Shown: one piece after another, positions 44,534 through 53,966 of the stretch
Layout: the number at the start of each line of letters is the position of its first letter
How positions within the stretch are numbered: the stretch's first letter is position 1
Assembly (NCBI GenBank): GCA_947497295.1
Contig: CANMFU010000001.1
Location: 124,001-188,000, forward strand
Origin: an uncultured Roseovarius sp.
GTDB taxonomy: Bacteria; Pseudomonadota; Alphaproteobacteria; Rhodobacterales; Rhodobacteraceae
Length of the DNA: 64,000 nt
Reading direction: 5' to 3'
Program-made: the position numbers and the translations under genes
Notes under the pieces: model-generated
What the model was told of the DNA's origin: nothing
The model's database searches: none
Seen by the model: only the letters and a program-made list of their open reading frames with translations

Positions 44534-45943
44534 ATGAGATTTACACGACTTATCGCGCTGGCGGTCATCGCTGCGTCCTGTAGTATGGGGCTCGCGCAGG
44601 CCAAATCGCTGCGCGATACCGGACAGCCGACCGAGTTTCCGCCCAGCTCGTATACCGGACGTCAGTACGTCGACAGCACGGGATGCGTTTTCGTACGCGC
44701 CGGTATCGACGGTAATGTGGCATGGGTGCCGCGCGTGTCGCGCGCCCGCCAGACGCTGTGCGGCCAGCAGCCATCGTTGCCAACAGCCCGCGCGCCAGAG
44801 CCAGCTCTGCGGAGCCAGCCAAGCGCCGTTGCAGCCACTCCGGCGCCCAGGGCGACACCAGTCCGCCCAGCACAAACCGGCGCCGTTCGCGCGCCGATGG
44901 TTCAAACTGTCGTGCGACCCTCCCGCACTCAACCGGCAGTGTCAGCGCGCACTGCGCCGGTGCTGGTCGCAGCGCCGACACCGGCGCCAGTCCGCCGCGC
45001 GCAAGTGCAGGTGGGGCGCGCTACCGCCACCTCAGGCTGCCCCGGGGGGAGTGCCATTTCGTCGCAATACATGCGTACAAATTCGGGCTTTTCCGTGCGC
45101 TGCGGTCCGCAAGCCACTGCGTATACCACCCGTGTTCCGGGTACGAATGCCGTGCGGGTTGCGCCGCGTGCGGCCCCTGCGTCAGTCTATAGCGCGCCGG
45201 CCTACGCGGCGCCGTCCTACGCGGCCCCCCTTTATGGCGGGACAGGTTACGCGGCTGAGGCGACCTATGTGCCGCGCACAGCGGTCGCCGCGCCAAGGAC
45301 GCGCGTTGTCGACCCTTACACAACCCGCGTTGCCCCTCGCCACGTGGTGAGGTCGCAGCAGCGCACGCAGGCTGTGACCATTCCCGATGGGTACAAGCGG
45401 GTGTGGATGGATGGCCGTTTGAGCCAGCAGCGGGCGCACCAGACCTTCGCCGGCAAGGCCGCGATGGAGCGGATGTGGACAAAGACCGTGCCGCGCCGAC
45501 TGATCCTGACGGACACCGGACGCGACGTGACGGCGCTTTATCCCGGTCTGGTCTACCCCTATGTCAGCTATGAAGAGCAGCGCGCGGCGATGTCCGGCAA
45601 CAGCTATCGGATCCCGTCCGGGCCAGTAGCGTCAGGCCAAGTCGTGATTGCCTCGAGCAAGTCGCGCCAGCCTGCTGCGGCTACTGCTGCCCGGCCCGCT
45701 GCCCAGGCGCGCCCTGCCAGCCACAGTTATGTGCAGGCCGGTGTTTATGCCAGCCGCGCGCAGGCACAGCAGGCGGCGCAACGGCTGGCTGGGACTGGTC
45801 TGTCTGCACGGTTGGGACGGATGACCAGGGGCGGCGCGCAGTACACTCTGGTGCTGAGCGGTCCTTATAGCAACCAAGCTGCGCTGGATGGCGCATTGGC
45901 GCAGGTTCGCCGGGCCGGGTTTGGCAACGCAAAACTGCGCTGA
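44534..45943 (+). CDS. SPOR-domain exported protein
   Basis: A 469-aa secreted protein with a signal peptide (ending GLAQAK near 27). The middle, about 90-330, is low-complexity and rich in Ala, Pro, Arg, Val and Tyr. The C-terminal SPOR domain is at about 398-469 (YVQAGVYASRAQAQQAAQRL). SPOR domains bind denuded peptidoglycan at division sites, so it probably acts at the septum. A four-cysteine N-terminal part (CVFVRAGIDGNVAWVPRVSR) may form a small fold. Confidence 0.82.
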   Translation: MRFTRLIALAVIAASCSMGLAQAKSLRDTGQPTEFPPSSYTGRQYVDSTGCVFVRAGIDGNVAWVPRVSRARQTLCGQQPSLPTARAPEPALRSQPSAVAATPAPRATPVRPAQTGAVRAPMVQTVVRPSRTQPAVSARTAPVLVAAPTPAPVRRAQVQVGRATATSGCPGGSAISSQYMRTNSGFSVRCGPQATAYTTRVPGTNAVRVAPRAAPASVYSAPAYAAPSYAAPLYGGTGYAAEATYVPRTAVAAPRTRVVDPYTTRVAPRHVVRSQQRTQAVTIPDGYKRVWMDGRLSQQRAHQTFAGKAAMERMWTKTVPRRLILTDTGRDVTALYPGLVYPYVSYEEQRAAMSGNSYRIPSGPVASGQVVIASSKSRQPAAATAARPAAQARPASHSYVQAGVYASRAQAQQAAQRLAGTGLSARLGRMTRGGAQYTLVLSGPYSNQAALDGALAQVRRAGFGNAKLR

Positions 45944-45969
45944 CGTCTGCATTGAGATTTAATACAACA

Positions 45970-46000
45970 AACGCCGGGCCTGAGAGGGTCCGGCGTTTTT
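45970..46000. terminator. Terminator after the SPOR gene
   Basis: AACGCCGG and CCGGCGTT form a perfect 8-bp stem followed by TTT. It may serve both convergent genes. Confidence 0.8.
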
Positions 46001-46028
46001 GCATCTGACTCTGCCGCGCCATTTTGGT

Positions 46029-47057
46029 TTATCCGCCGCAAATTCCCTGAAGGCGCAGCCAGTCGCCATCGCTCAGGACCGCGGGCGGGGCGCTTGATGC
46101 GAAAGGGTCCGCCTCGATCAGGTGCAGCACCGTCTCGCCGGTGATGTCACGGGCGTAGGCATAGGGCGTGCTGCGAATGGACCATGCCGCGAATCCATCA
46201 AGCAATGCGGCGTCATTCGTCGGGGCCGACGGGGCGTCGGTCAGAAGGTGCTCGGCATAGCTGCGCAGCGCTTCATGCCCCGGCTCGCCTGTGGTCAGCA
46301 GCCGGAATGCGGCGATCAGGCCGGCATGGTCCAGCAGGCGTCCCAGCGGATCATAGCTGCGCGCGCGGATACGCTCGGCCACGATATAGCCGGCGACAAC
46401 GTCGGGTTCTTCAAAGTCTTCAACCAGTGAGCGGTGCAGTAAGATTGTGCCGCCGGGCAGGGTGGCGGTCGTGCTCACGCCGTCGCGCACGACGCGCAGT
46501 GCGCCGGTGCCGCGCCTTGCGGGCAGGCGTTCGGCCAGACGCAGCAGCGCGGCGGCGCCTGCGGGCGCGCGGCAGGGCGGGCCGGTCACCGCCTGCATCT
46601 GCGCCTCCAGCGCGGCGCCGATCTGGGCGCGCTTGACCGGTGGCACCACGCGCAGCGCGTGATCGCGCACGGCGCCGGGCAGCCAGAAAATTGCCAGCGC
46701 CGCTGCGGCGGCCATCGAGCCCAGCACCATCGCCAGTCGCAGTCGCCCCGGACGCGGCCTGAGGCGCGCAACGCCGGTGCGCAGTTTCTCGATCGCGTCG
46801 ATCATCTGATATTCGGCAGCGTCCAGTTCCAGCGTTTCGCCGGTGTCGCCGTCGGGATGATAGATCGCGGGCATCTGGCCGGGATTGGCACGCACGACGG
46901 CCGGGATGGACCAATGCGTCAGCGCGCGGTCGCGTGTATCGGTGATAACGAGCGTCGCATTGCCCATCGATACAACCACTTCGCAGCGCTGGTCGTCGGG
47001 CGCGGCGCGCCACAGGCCCTGCGCTTCGAGCCGTTCATATTCGCTGAGTGCGGTCAT
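46029..47057 (-). CDS. Membrane-anchored M48-like protein with a degraded active site
   Basis: About 342 aa from the ATG at 47057. An N-terminal cytoplasmic part (to about 105) is followed by one membrane helix (LRLAMVLGSMAAAAALAIFW) and a periplasmic domain. The segment LHRSLVEDFEEPDVVAGYIV then AERIRAR sits where M48 peptidases have the HExxH helix, but both histidines are absent. It may be a pseudo-peptidase. The start is uncertain because no good ribosome site is seen. Confidence 0.65.
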   Translation of the reverse strand: MTALSEYERLEAQGLWRAAPDDQRCEVVVSMGNATLVITDTRDRALTHWSIPAVVRANPGQMPAIYHPDGDTGETLELDAAEYQMIDAIEKLRTGVARLRPRPGRLRLAMVLGSMAAAAALAIFWLPGAVRDHALRVVPPVKRAQIGAALEAQMQAVTGPPCRAPAGAAALLRLAERLPARRGTGALRVVRDGVSTTATLPGGTILLHRSLVEDFEEPDVVAGYIVAERIRARSYDPLGRLLDHAGLIAAFRLLTTGEPGHEALRSYAEHLLTDAPSAPTNDAALLDGFAAWSIRSTPYAYARDITGETVLHLIEADPFASSAPPAVLSDGDWLRLQGICGG

Positions 47058-47173
47058 GTAGTGGAAGCTGCCCTGCGTTTTTTTGTGAGACCCTAGCACG
47101 ATGGCAATAGCAGCAGCAATCATTCGGACGCAATGCGAGACGCAGCGTGTCCGGCGATCTTGGAATGCGCACC

Positions 47174-47201
47174 GCGCAGGAGTATTTGAGGAAAGATGAA
47201 A
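47174..47201 (+). repeat. Dispersed GGAGTATTT...AAGATGAAA motif
   Basis: GCGCAGGAGTATTTGAGG then AAAGATGAAAGC matches the motif at 38730 in the same relative order, upstream of the GAPDH gene. Confidence 0.55.
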
Positions 47202-47275
47202 GCCGTGCGAGGGGGGTGGCGGGCGGACGTCGGGCGCGCTAACGATTGTGACGTACCGCTTTTGGAGCCTATGTG

Positions 47276-48295
47276 ATGTCCCAGCCGCCTGTCAGGATCG
47301 CCATCAATGGATTTGGCCGGATTGGCCGCGCCATCTTGCGGATCGCTTTGCAGGGGCGCGATGACATCGAACTGGTTCTGATAAACGAGATCGAGCCGCT
47401 GGAGACCTGCGCCTATCTGTTTGAATACGACAGTGTTTACGGCACATGGGCTGGCAATGTCGACACAGCGCCGGGCGTTTTGATCGCTGGCGGGCGCGAG
47501 ATTGCCTTTCATGCGGCGGCGGATCTGCGCCAGCTGGACCTGAGCGGTGTCGATCTGGTGCTGGAATGCACCGGGATGGCAGGCAGGCGGGCCATGGCCG
47601 CGCGCGGGATCGAGGCGGGGGCGGGCGCAGTTCTGGTATCGGGTCCAGCGCCCGAGGCGGACGTGACGCTTGTTCTGGGCGCCAACGAAGCAGCGCTAGC
47701 CGGCCAGGACATAATCTCGAATGCGTCCTGCACCACAAACGCGCTTGCGCCGCTGGCGCGGCTGCTGGACGAGGCGTTCGGCATCGTGTCGGGCCAGATG
47801 ACGACCGTGCATTGCTATACCGGCAGCCAGCCCACGGTCGACAAGCCGCGCGGCAATCTGGAGCGCAGCCGCGCCGCCGCCCTGTCGATGGTGCCGACCA
47901 CGACCAGCGCGCGGGGACAGATGGAGCTGGTCCTGCCGGGTCTGGCAGGGCGGATCGAGACGCGCGCGATAAGGGTGCCTACAGCGAGTGTGTCCTGCAT
48001 TGATCTGACGGTACAGACGGCGCAGCCGGTATCGGTGGATCAGGTCAACGACGTTCTGCGCGAGGCGGCGCAAACCGGACCCTATACCGGCGTCTTTGGC
48101 TGGACGGAACGGCCGCTGGTATCGTCGGATCTGCGCGCACGCCCCGAGTCGATCATCATGTGTGGGCGCGAGACGTCGGTATCGGAGGGCGGGCTTTGCC
48201 GCGTCTTTGGCTGGTATGACAACGAGTGGGGATTTTCGTGCAGGATGCTCGACATGGCCGCGCGCATCGGGGCGGGCCTTAAAACCAGGGCTTGA
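47276..48295 (+). CDS. Glyceraldehyde-3-phosphate dehydrogenase paralogue
   Basis: A 339-aa protein of the GAPDH family. The NAD loop is INGFGRIGRA and the catalytic cysteine lies in SNASCTTNALAP. The C-terminal WYDNEWGFSCRM is present. Two family positions deviate: NEI instead of NDL after the second strand (as in erythrose-4-phosphate dehydrogenase) and VHCYTGSQ instead of VHAYTNDQ. A specialised paralogue is likely. A GTG one codon earlier is an alternative start. Confidence 0.85.
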   Translation: MSQPPVRIAINGFGRIGRAILRIALQGRDDIELVLINEIEPLETCAYLFEYDSVYGTWAGNVDTAPGVLIAGGREIAFHAAADLRQLDLSGVDLVLECTGMAGRRAMAARGIEAGAGAVLVSGPAPEADVTLVLGANEAALAGQDIISNASCTTNALAPLARLLDEAFGIVSGQMTTVHCYTGSQPTVDKPRGNLERSRAAALSMVPTTTSARGQMELVLPGLAGRIETRAIRVPTASVSCIDLTVQTAQPVSVDQVNDVLREAAQTGPYTGVFGWTERPLVSSDLRARPESIIMCGRETSVSEGGLCRVFGWYDNEWGFSCRMLDMAARIGAGLKTRA

Positions 48296-48962
48296 AACGG
48301 GCCTCGAATTCGGCCTGAACGGCGGTGTTGTCGTATTCGGTCTGCACCCAGTCCTCAAAGCCGATGCCGGTTTCGGCATGGCGTGCCTCGTAAAGATCCA
48401 GGATGTAATCCAGCACCCCGGTGCGCGAGCGGCGCACATGCAAAAACCGCAGGCCCAGCATCGGACGGGCTTCGGCTACGCTGCGCCCCTCGATCACCAT
48501 CAGATAGATGGCCGAGGCAAAGCCGGCCCGGTCGGCGCCGGATTTGCAGTGCATGACAAAGGGCCGCTCGATACTGCGGAAGGCGTCGATCAGCGCCTGG
48601 ATATCCTCGGGCGGGGCGGCATAGCGGGCATGCAGTGTCACATCGACCAACGTCAGGCCCAGTGCCGCGCAGCTTTCCTTTTCGGTCAGGTAATGCGCCG
48701 CGCCGGCCGAGCCGCGCAGGTTGAGGATGGATTTGACACCCAATTCCTTGAGTTGCTGAAACCGCTTGTGCGTGGGGTGGTTTGATCGCCAAACACCCGG
48801 CGCGACCTCGTATTGGTTCGTCCAGATGCCGCGCAGGATGGCGTGGTCAAACCACAGGTTGTAAATATGCGCGCGGCGCCGGTTTTCGGGTGTCGACAGG
48901 TCTGTATTGTAGGATTGGCGCAGTTCACGCTCCCACGCGGCGAGTTTTTTGAAGGGTGTCAT
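48279..48962 (-). CDS. Tyrosine/dual-specificity phosphatase family protein
   Basis: A 227-aa protein with the phosphatase loop HCKSGADRAG (C-x5-R) near 140. The segment LNLRGS precedes it. Such bacterial proteins act on phosphoproteins or phosphoinositide-like compounds; the substrate is unknown. Its end overlaps the GAPDH gene end by 17 bp, so the two converge. Confidence 0.82.
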   Translation of the reverse strand: MTPFKKLAAWERELRQSYNTDLSTPENRRRAHIYNLWFDHAILRGIWTNQYEVAPGVWRSNHPTHKRFQQLKELGVKSILNLRGSAGAAHYLTEKESCAALGLTLVDVTLHARYAAPPEDIQALIDAFRSIERPFVMHCKSGADRAGFASAIYLMVIEGRSVAEARPMLGLRFLHVRRSRTGVLDYILDLYEARHAETGIGFEDWVQTEYDNTAVQAEFEARFKPWF

Positions 48963-49012
48963 TCGGGCCTCGGCGCTGGGGCAGGAATGCCCCATCTAGT
49001 CGCCCGCGCCGC

Positions 49013-50119
49013 TCAAGGCAAGGCGCGCGCGTCCGTCAGCGCGCCGGGCAGGGCGGCGGCAAACAGCGCCAGATCGTCCGGCGTACCACAGCTTACCCTG
49101 ATGCAGCGGTTCTGCGGCGCCGCAAACGGCATGCGCACAAAGATATCGCGCCGTGCCAGCCCTTCCAGCACTGCGCGGGCAAAATCGCCATCGCCGCCGC
49201 AATCGATGCTGACGAAATTGGTGGCCGAGGGGATGGCTTTCAGGCCATTTTCGTCAGCGATGCCCGCGATTTCGTCCCGCGCGCGAGCCACCTGCGCCTG
49301 TACATGCGCCAGCCAGCCGGTATCCTCGACAGCCGCCAGCGCCCCGGCCTGCGCGGCGCGGTTCATGCCAAAATGGTTGCGGATTTTCTCGAATTCCGCG
49401 ATCAGCGGCACCGGCCCTATGGCATAGCCGACGCGCGCGCCGGCCATCCCGTGCGCCTTGGAGAAGGTGCGCATGCGGATAACGCGGGGATCGCCTGCAT
49501 CAATCGGCGCGACGGCGGGCGCGAATTCGACATAGGCCTCGTCAAGGACCAGCAACGCGCCTTCCGGCAATTGGTCCAGTGCCGCCGACACCGCCATCCC
49601 ATCATGCCAAGTGCCCATCGGGTTATCGGGGTTGGCCAGATAGATCAGCTTGGCGCCCACCTCGGCCGCGCGGGCCATCAGCCCGGCAGGATCCTCGAAA
49701 TCGCCTGCGTAGGGCACTTTGTGCAGCGTGCCGCCATATCCGGTGACGTGATAGTTGAACGTCGGATAGGCGCCGTCCGAGGTCACCACCGCATCGCCCG
49801 GCGCGATCATCAGGCGCACCAGATAGCCCAGCAGGCCGTCGATCCCTTCGCCGACGACGATGTTTTCGGGGGTGACCCCGTTCTGCGCGGCCAGCGCGTG
49901 GCGCAGGTCGTGGCTGGTGGAATCCGGGTATTTCCAGATCTCGGTACTGGCCGCCTCCATCGCGGCGATTGCGCGGGGCGAGGGGCCAAAGACGCTCTCG
50001 TTTGCGCCAAGGCGGGCGGCGAAGGGCGCGCCGCGCGTGCGCTCCATCGTTTCCGGCCCGACAAAGGGGACTGCGGCGGGCAGGGACTGGATCAGCTTGG
50101 TTGTGCGATTATCTGGCAT
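49013..50119 (-). CDS. Histidinol-phosphate-aminotransferase-like enzyme
   Basis: A 368-aa class-I/II PLP aminotransferase. The PLP lysine is in TFSKAHGMAGARVGYAIG, and YPDSTSHDLRHALA and NPDNPMGTWHDG are typical of the HisC branch. A second, more canonical HisC is encoded in this window next to tyrA, so this one probably has another substrate, such as an aromatic amino acid. Confidence 0.85.
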   Translation of the reverse strand: MPDNRTTKLIQSLPAAVPFVGPETMERTRGAPFAARLGANESVFGPSPRAIAAMEAASTEIWKYPDSTSHDLRHALAAQNGVTPENIVVGEGIDGLLGYLVRLMIAPGDAVVTSDGAYPTFNYHVTGYGGTLHKVPYAGDFEDPAGLMARAAEVGAKLIYLANPDNPMGTWHDGMAVSAALDQLPEGALLVLDEAYVEFAPAVAPIDAGDPRVIRMRTFSKAHGMAGARVGYAIGPVPLIAEFEKIRNHFGMNRAAQAGALAAVEDTGWLAHVQAQVARARDEIAGIADENGLKAIPSATNFVSIDCGGDGDFARAVLEGLARRDIFVRMPFAAPQNRCIRVSCGTPDDLALFAAALPGALTDARALP

Positions 50120-50158
50120 GGGGCCAATTAACGCGACCGCGCGCACGGGTGCAAGTCG

Positions 50159-51343
50159 TCAGATGCCGATACGGGCCACCGCGTGCGCCAGTGGCGCAAC
50201 CGTATCCGCGTGCAGCCCGGCGACGTTGATGCGCCCGTCCGGAGCCATGTAGATCGCGTGTTCATCACGCAACCGCTCCACTTGGCCTGGCGTGACGTCA
50301 AGGCGCGAAAACATGCCGCGATGTCGCGTCAGATAGGCGAAGCGGTCCGATCCGGTCGCCTCCTCCAGCGCCTGCGCCAGCAGGGCCCGCAACGAAATCA
50401 TGCGGCTGCGCATCGCGTCCAGTTCCGCCTGCCAGTCGGCGCGCAAGGCGTCATCATTCAGCACCATCGTTACCAGCCGTGCGCCATGATCGGGCGGAAA
50501 GGAATAGGCCTGACGGTTCAGATGCGTCAGCGCGCTTTGAGTTCTGTCCCGCACCGCGCTGTCCTGCATAACGGTCAGCAAAATGCCGGTGCGCTCGCGG
50601 TAGATGCCGAAATTCTTGGAACAACTGGCGGCGATCAGAACCACCGGGCAACGTTCTGAAATGGCGCGCGTGGCGGCAGCGTCGGCCTCCAGCCCATCGC
50701 CAAACCCGAGATAAGCGAGATCAATCATCGGCACTGCGCCGCGCGCGTTCACCACATCTATCAGCGCGCGCCAGCCCTCCATGTCCGGATCGGCGCCTGT
50801 GGGGTTGTGGCAGCAGCCATGCACCAGAACCACATCGTCGGTCCGTAAATTCGCCAGATCGGCCAGCATCCCCGCGATGTCGACGGCGTGTGTGGTGGGA
50901 TCGTGGTAGCGGAAAGGGACAGTTTCGATCCTCAGATACTTTAGGATGCTCAGATGGTTGGCCCATGTCGGGTCGGGGACAAAGACGCGCGCGCCGGGCC
51001 GAGCCATGCGCAGCAGCTCGAACCCCTGCCGTACCGCGCCGGTGCCACCGGGCGTAGCGATTGCCGCCACGCTCGCCTGGGAAAATCCATCGCCCAGCAC
51101 CAGCCGCTGCATCGCCCGCAAAAACGCCGGATCGCCCGCCAGTGCGACATAGGTCTTGCTGGTTTCAGCCTGCCAGAGCAGGCGCTCGGCCTCTTTGACG
51201 CTGCGCATGACCGGCGTCGCGCCAGTAGCATCCTTGTAGACGCCCACCCCAAGGTCGATCTTGTGCGCGCGGGTGTCGCCTGCCAATTGCGCGATCAGCT
51301 GAAGAATGGGGTCGGGGGTCTGCGACGCCAGCAGATGCAGCAT
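50159..51343 (-). CDS. Aromatic/aspartate aminotransferase (class I alpha)
   Basis: A 394-aa enzyme starting MLHLLASQTPDPILQLIAQL. The motifs IDLGVGVYKDATGATPVM and LVHGCCHNPTGADP, and the PLP lysine in AASCSKNFGIYRERTG, are of the AspC/TyrB group. It lies one base after the sulfurtransferase stop, so the two are cotranscribed. Aspartate versus aromatic preference is uncertain. Confidence 0.88.
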   Translation of the reverse strand: MLHLLASQTPDPILQLIAQLAGDTRAHKIDLGVGVYKDATGATPVMRSVKEAERLLWQAETSKTYVALAGDPAFLRAMQRLVLGDGFSQASVAAIATPGGTGAVRQGFELLRMARPGARVFVPDPTWANHLSILKYLRIETVPFRYHDPTTHAVDIAGMLADLANLRTDDVVLVHGCCHNPTGADPDMEGWRALIDVVNARGAVPMIDLAYLGFGDGLEADAAATRAISERCPVVLIAASCSKNFGIYRERTGILLTVMQDSAVRDRTQSALTHLNRQAYSFPPDHGARLVTMVLNDDALRADWQAELDAMRSRMISLRALLAQALEEATGSDRFAYLTRHRGMFSRLDVTPGQVERLRDEHAIYMAPDGRINVAGLHADTVAPLAHAVARIGI

Positions 51344-51344
51344 G

Positions 51345-52202
51345 TCAGGCGTCGCCGGTCGCGACCGGCACTGTCGGAAAGGCACCCCATTCGGTCCATG
51401 ATCCATCATAAAGCGCATGATCCAACACACCTATCCGCTCCAAGGCGAGGTTGATAATCGCCGCCGTGGTGCCGGATCCGCAGGTGGTGATGATCGGCTT
51501 GGTCAAATCCGCCCCGACAGCGTCAAAGACAGCCTGCAGATCGGCGGTATCCTTCATCGTGCCGTCCTCATTCAACAGATCGGCATAGGGCACGTTCAGC
51601 GATCCGGGGATATGCCCCAAGCGAAGCCCGTCGCGCGGTTCGGGTGCCTCGCCGCGAAACCGGCCCGCCGGGCGTGCGTCCAGGATGGTGTGATCGCCCA
51701 GCTTGGACGCGGCAGAAACTTGGGTGACGTCCTTGATCATCTGGTTCTGGCGCCGCACGGTCATGTGCCGGTCGCGTACGATCGGGGCCATGTCTTCGGT
51801 CGGGCGTCCCTCGGCCAGCCATTTCGGCAGCCCGCCGTCCAGCACGGCAATGTGTCGCTGGCCCATCAGGCGGAACAACCACCAGACGCGTGCGGCGGAA
51901 AACAGCCCGTGCGTGTCATAGACCACCACTTGATGCCCGTCGCCGACACCCATGGCGCGCAAGCGCGACATGAATTTTTCGTTCGTCGGCGCCATATGCG
52001 GCAAATCCGAGCGATTATCGCTGATGTCGTCAATGTCAAAGAAGCGTGCGCCGGGAATGTGCTGATCCTCGTATTCGGCGCGCGCGTCGCGATCAACGCC
52101 CGGCAGGAACAAGGTTGCATCAAGGATCCGCAGATCGGGGTCCTTCAGATGCGCGGCCAGCCACTCGGTTGAGACCAGAATTCCCGGATCGTTCTCAGCC
52201 AT
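51345..52202 (-). CDS. sseA: 3-mercaptopyruvate sulfurtransferase
   Basis: A 285-aa protein with two rhodanese domains. The active loop CGSGTTAAI is near residue 241, where the MST consensus is CGSGVTA. It moves sulfur from mercaptopyruvate (made by an aminotransferase from cysteine) to thiols or cyanide. The coupled aminotransferase downstream could supply mercaptopyruvate; that is inference. Confidence 0.88.
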   Translation of the reverse strand: MAENDPGILVSTEWLAAHLKDPDLRILDATLFLPGVDRDARAEYEDQHIPGARFFDIDDISDNRSDLPHMAPTNEKFMSRLRAMGVGDGHQVVVYDTHGLFSAARVWWLFRLMGQRHIAVLDGGLPKWLAEGRPTEDMAPIVRDRHMTVRRQNQMIKDVTQVSAASKLGDHTILDARPAGRFRGEAPEPRDGLRLGHIPGSLNVPYADLLNEDGTMKDTADLQAVFDAVGADLTKPIITTCGSGTTAAIINLALERIGVLDHALYDGSWTEWGAFPTVPVATGDA

Positions 52203-52262
52203 GATATTCCCTCTTTATAGCTAAAACCTGACTACAACCGCATTGATACCAAGGCAAGCGCG

Positions 52263-52508
52263 TCACTTGGCGACACGCCGCCGCATGATCCCCGCGGCAA
52301 GTGCCAGCCCCGCACCCAGCGCCGCACCGACGGCGCCATGGACCACAACAATCGGCCCTGCCTTCAGCCCCGGCCCGACCAGCGCCAGCAGATAAAACGC
52401 AACGGCACCGCCGACGATTCCCAGCCCCGTTGCCAAAACCAGCGCCAGTGGCCCGCGCAGTACAGCACCCCCGACCGCGCCCGATAGCATCGCGACCAAA
52501 AGCTCCAT
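52263..52508 (-). CDS. Small membrane protein coupled to smpB
   Basis: An 81-aa hydrophobic protein ([20 protein letters not shown] onward) with three likely membrane helices and a basic end, RRRVAK. Its ATG overlaps the smpB stop (TGATG). Glycine-zipper-like spacing is seen. No function is known. Confidence 0.65.
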   Translation of the reverse strand: MELLVAMLSGAVGGAVLRGPLALVLATGLGIVGGAVAFYLLALVGPGLKAGPIVVVHGAVGAALGAGLALAAGIMRRRVAK

Positions 52509-52984
52509 CAGCGGTAGTCCTTCAGCAGGCGTTGCTTCTGGCGGCCCCAGTCTCGTTTCGCTTCGCTCTCGCGCTTGTCGTGGTTTTTCTTGCCTTTTGC
52601 GATGCCGATCTTCAGCTTGGCCAGCCCGCGATGGTTGAAATACATCACCAGCGGCACCAGCGTCATGCCCTTGCGCTGCGTATCCGACCACAGCCGCGCC
52701 ATCTCGCGCCGCGAGACCAGCAGCTTGCGCTTGCGCTTTTCCTCGTGGCCAAAGGTCTTCGCCTGCTTGTAGGGCGCGATATAGCTATTGACCAGAAACA
52801 GCTCACCATCCTCGACGCTGGCATAGCTTTCGGCGATGTTCGCGCCGCCCTCACGCAGCGATTTCACCTCGGACCCCTCCAGGATGATACCGCATTCGAT
52901 ATCGTCCTCGATCGCATAATCATACCGCGCGCGCCGGTTTTCGGCGATCACCTTGTAATTCTTGTTTTCGTCTTTTTGTGCCAT
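52508..52984 (-). CDS. smpB: SsrA-binding protein
   Basis: A 158-aa tmRNA partner for trans-translation. The conserved [20 protein letters not shown], then [10 protein letters not shown], and the C-terminal [15 protein letters not shown] are all present at the family length. The tmRNA gene is not in this window. Confidence 0.96.
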   Translation of the reverse strand: MAQKDENKNYKVIAENRRARYDYAIEDDIECGIILEGSEVKSLREGGANIAESYASVEDGELFLVNSYIAPYKQAKTFGHEEKRKRKLLVSRREMARLWSDTQRKGMTLVPLVMYFNHRGLAKLKIGIAKGKKNHDKRESEAKRDWGRQKQRLLKDYR

Positions 52985-53040
52985 GAGGTCGATCTAATCA
53001 CGCCCTGCGCCGGTGTCCAGCAATAGGCGCGCCGCCCCTT

Positions 53041-53074
53041 GCTTCATCTTGGCCCAAATACTCCCGCCGGAGGC
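53041..53074 (-). repeat. Dispersed GGGAGTATTT...CAAGATGAA motif
   Basis: On the minus strand, CGCCTCCGGCGGGAGTATTT is followed by GGGCCAAGATGAAGC. This is the cleanest copy of the motif in the window. Confidence 0.6.
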
Positions 53075-53100
53075 GATCTTGTCTTTTGGCGCAGCGCCCG

Positions 53101-53128
53101 TTGACACGGCCCCAAACCCCGATATAAG
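53101..53128 (+). promoter_or_regulatory. Promoter of rpsD
   Basis: TTGACA at 53101 and TATAAG at 53123 are 16 bp apart, a near-consensus housekeeping promoter about 100 bp before the GTG start. Confidence 0.7.
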
Positions 53129-53225
53129 CGCGGCTTCATTGGTGTTGGTGGCCCCCGCAAGGGGATGCCTGTCGGGAGCGATCCAAAGGACAACGCCCTT
53201 CGCAGTTCAAAGAAGGAGATCAGCC

Positions 53226-53846
53226 GTGACCAAACGCACGTCTGCCAAGTACAAGCTAGACCGCCGCATGGGCGAAAACATCTGGGGCCGTCCCAAATCC
53301 CCCGTCAATCGCCGCGAATACGGCCCCGGCCAGCACGGCCAGCGCCGCAAAGCCAAGATTTCCGATTTCGGCCTTCAGCTGCGCGCCAAGCAAAAGCTCA
53401 AGGGCTATTACGGCGACCTGACCGAAAAGCAGTTCAAGCGCGTCTACATCGAGGCCGCCCGCGTCAAGGGTGACACCGGCGAGAACCTGATCGGCCTGCT
53501 GGAGCGCCGCCTGGACGCTGTCGTTTACCGTGCCAAATTCGTTGTGACAATGTTCGCCGCGCGCCAGTTCGTGAACCACGGCCACGTCACGGTCAACGGC
53601 CAGCGCGTCAACATCCCCTCCTACCGCGTAAAAGAGGGTGACGTCATCGAGGTCCGTGACCGGTCCAAGCAGTTGGCCGTCCTTCTGGAAGCTGTTCAGT
53701 TGGCCGAGCGCGATGTGCCCGACTACATCGATGCGGACCATTCGAAAATGAAGGCAACATTTGTGCGCACCCCCGGCCTGACAGACGTGCCCTACGCCGT
53801 CGTGATGGAGCCGAACCTCGTGATCGAATTCTACGCGCAGAACTAA
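53226..53846 (+). CDS. rpsD: 30S ribosomal protein S4
   Basis: A 206-aa primary rRNA-binding protein. The start is GTG, fixed by GAAGGAGAT six bases upstream, and gives (M)[20 protein letters not shown]. The S4 RNA-binding domain spans about 96-160 ([20 protein letters not shown]). A strong terminator follows, so it is a single-gene unit here, away from the large ribosomal operons. Confidence 0.97.
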   Translation: MTKRTSAKYKLDRRMGENIWGRPKSPVNRREYGPGQHGQRRKAKISDFGLQLRAKQKLKGYYGDLTEKQFKRVYIEAARVKGDTGENLIGLLERRLDAVVYRAKFVVTMFAARQFVNHGHVTVNGQRVNIPSYRVKEGDVIEVRDRSKQLAVLLEAVQLAERDVPDYIDADHSKMKATFVRTPGLTDVPYAVVMEPNLVIEFYAQN

Positions 53847-53874
53847 TCCTTCTGCACATTTACCACAAGGTTGG

Positions 53875-53906
53875 GGGCCGCGCCGGGAAACCGGGGCGGC
53901 CCTTTT
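53875..53906 (+). terminator. Terminator after rpsD
   Basis: GGGCCGC-g-CCGG and CCGG-g-GCGGCCC pair around GAAA, then TTTT follows. The stem is 11 bp with a G-G mismatch. Confidence 0.85.
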
Positions 53907-53966
53907 CATTGGTGCTGGTCAATGGGCGGCACGGTGGCTAAAACGGGCGCTGTTGGAGGGGGGCTT

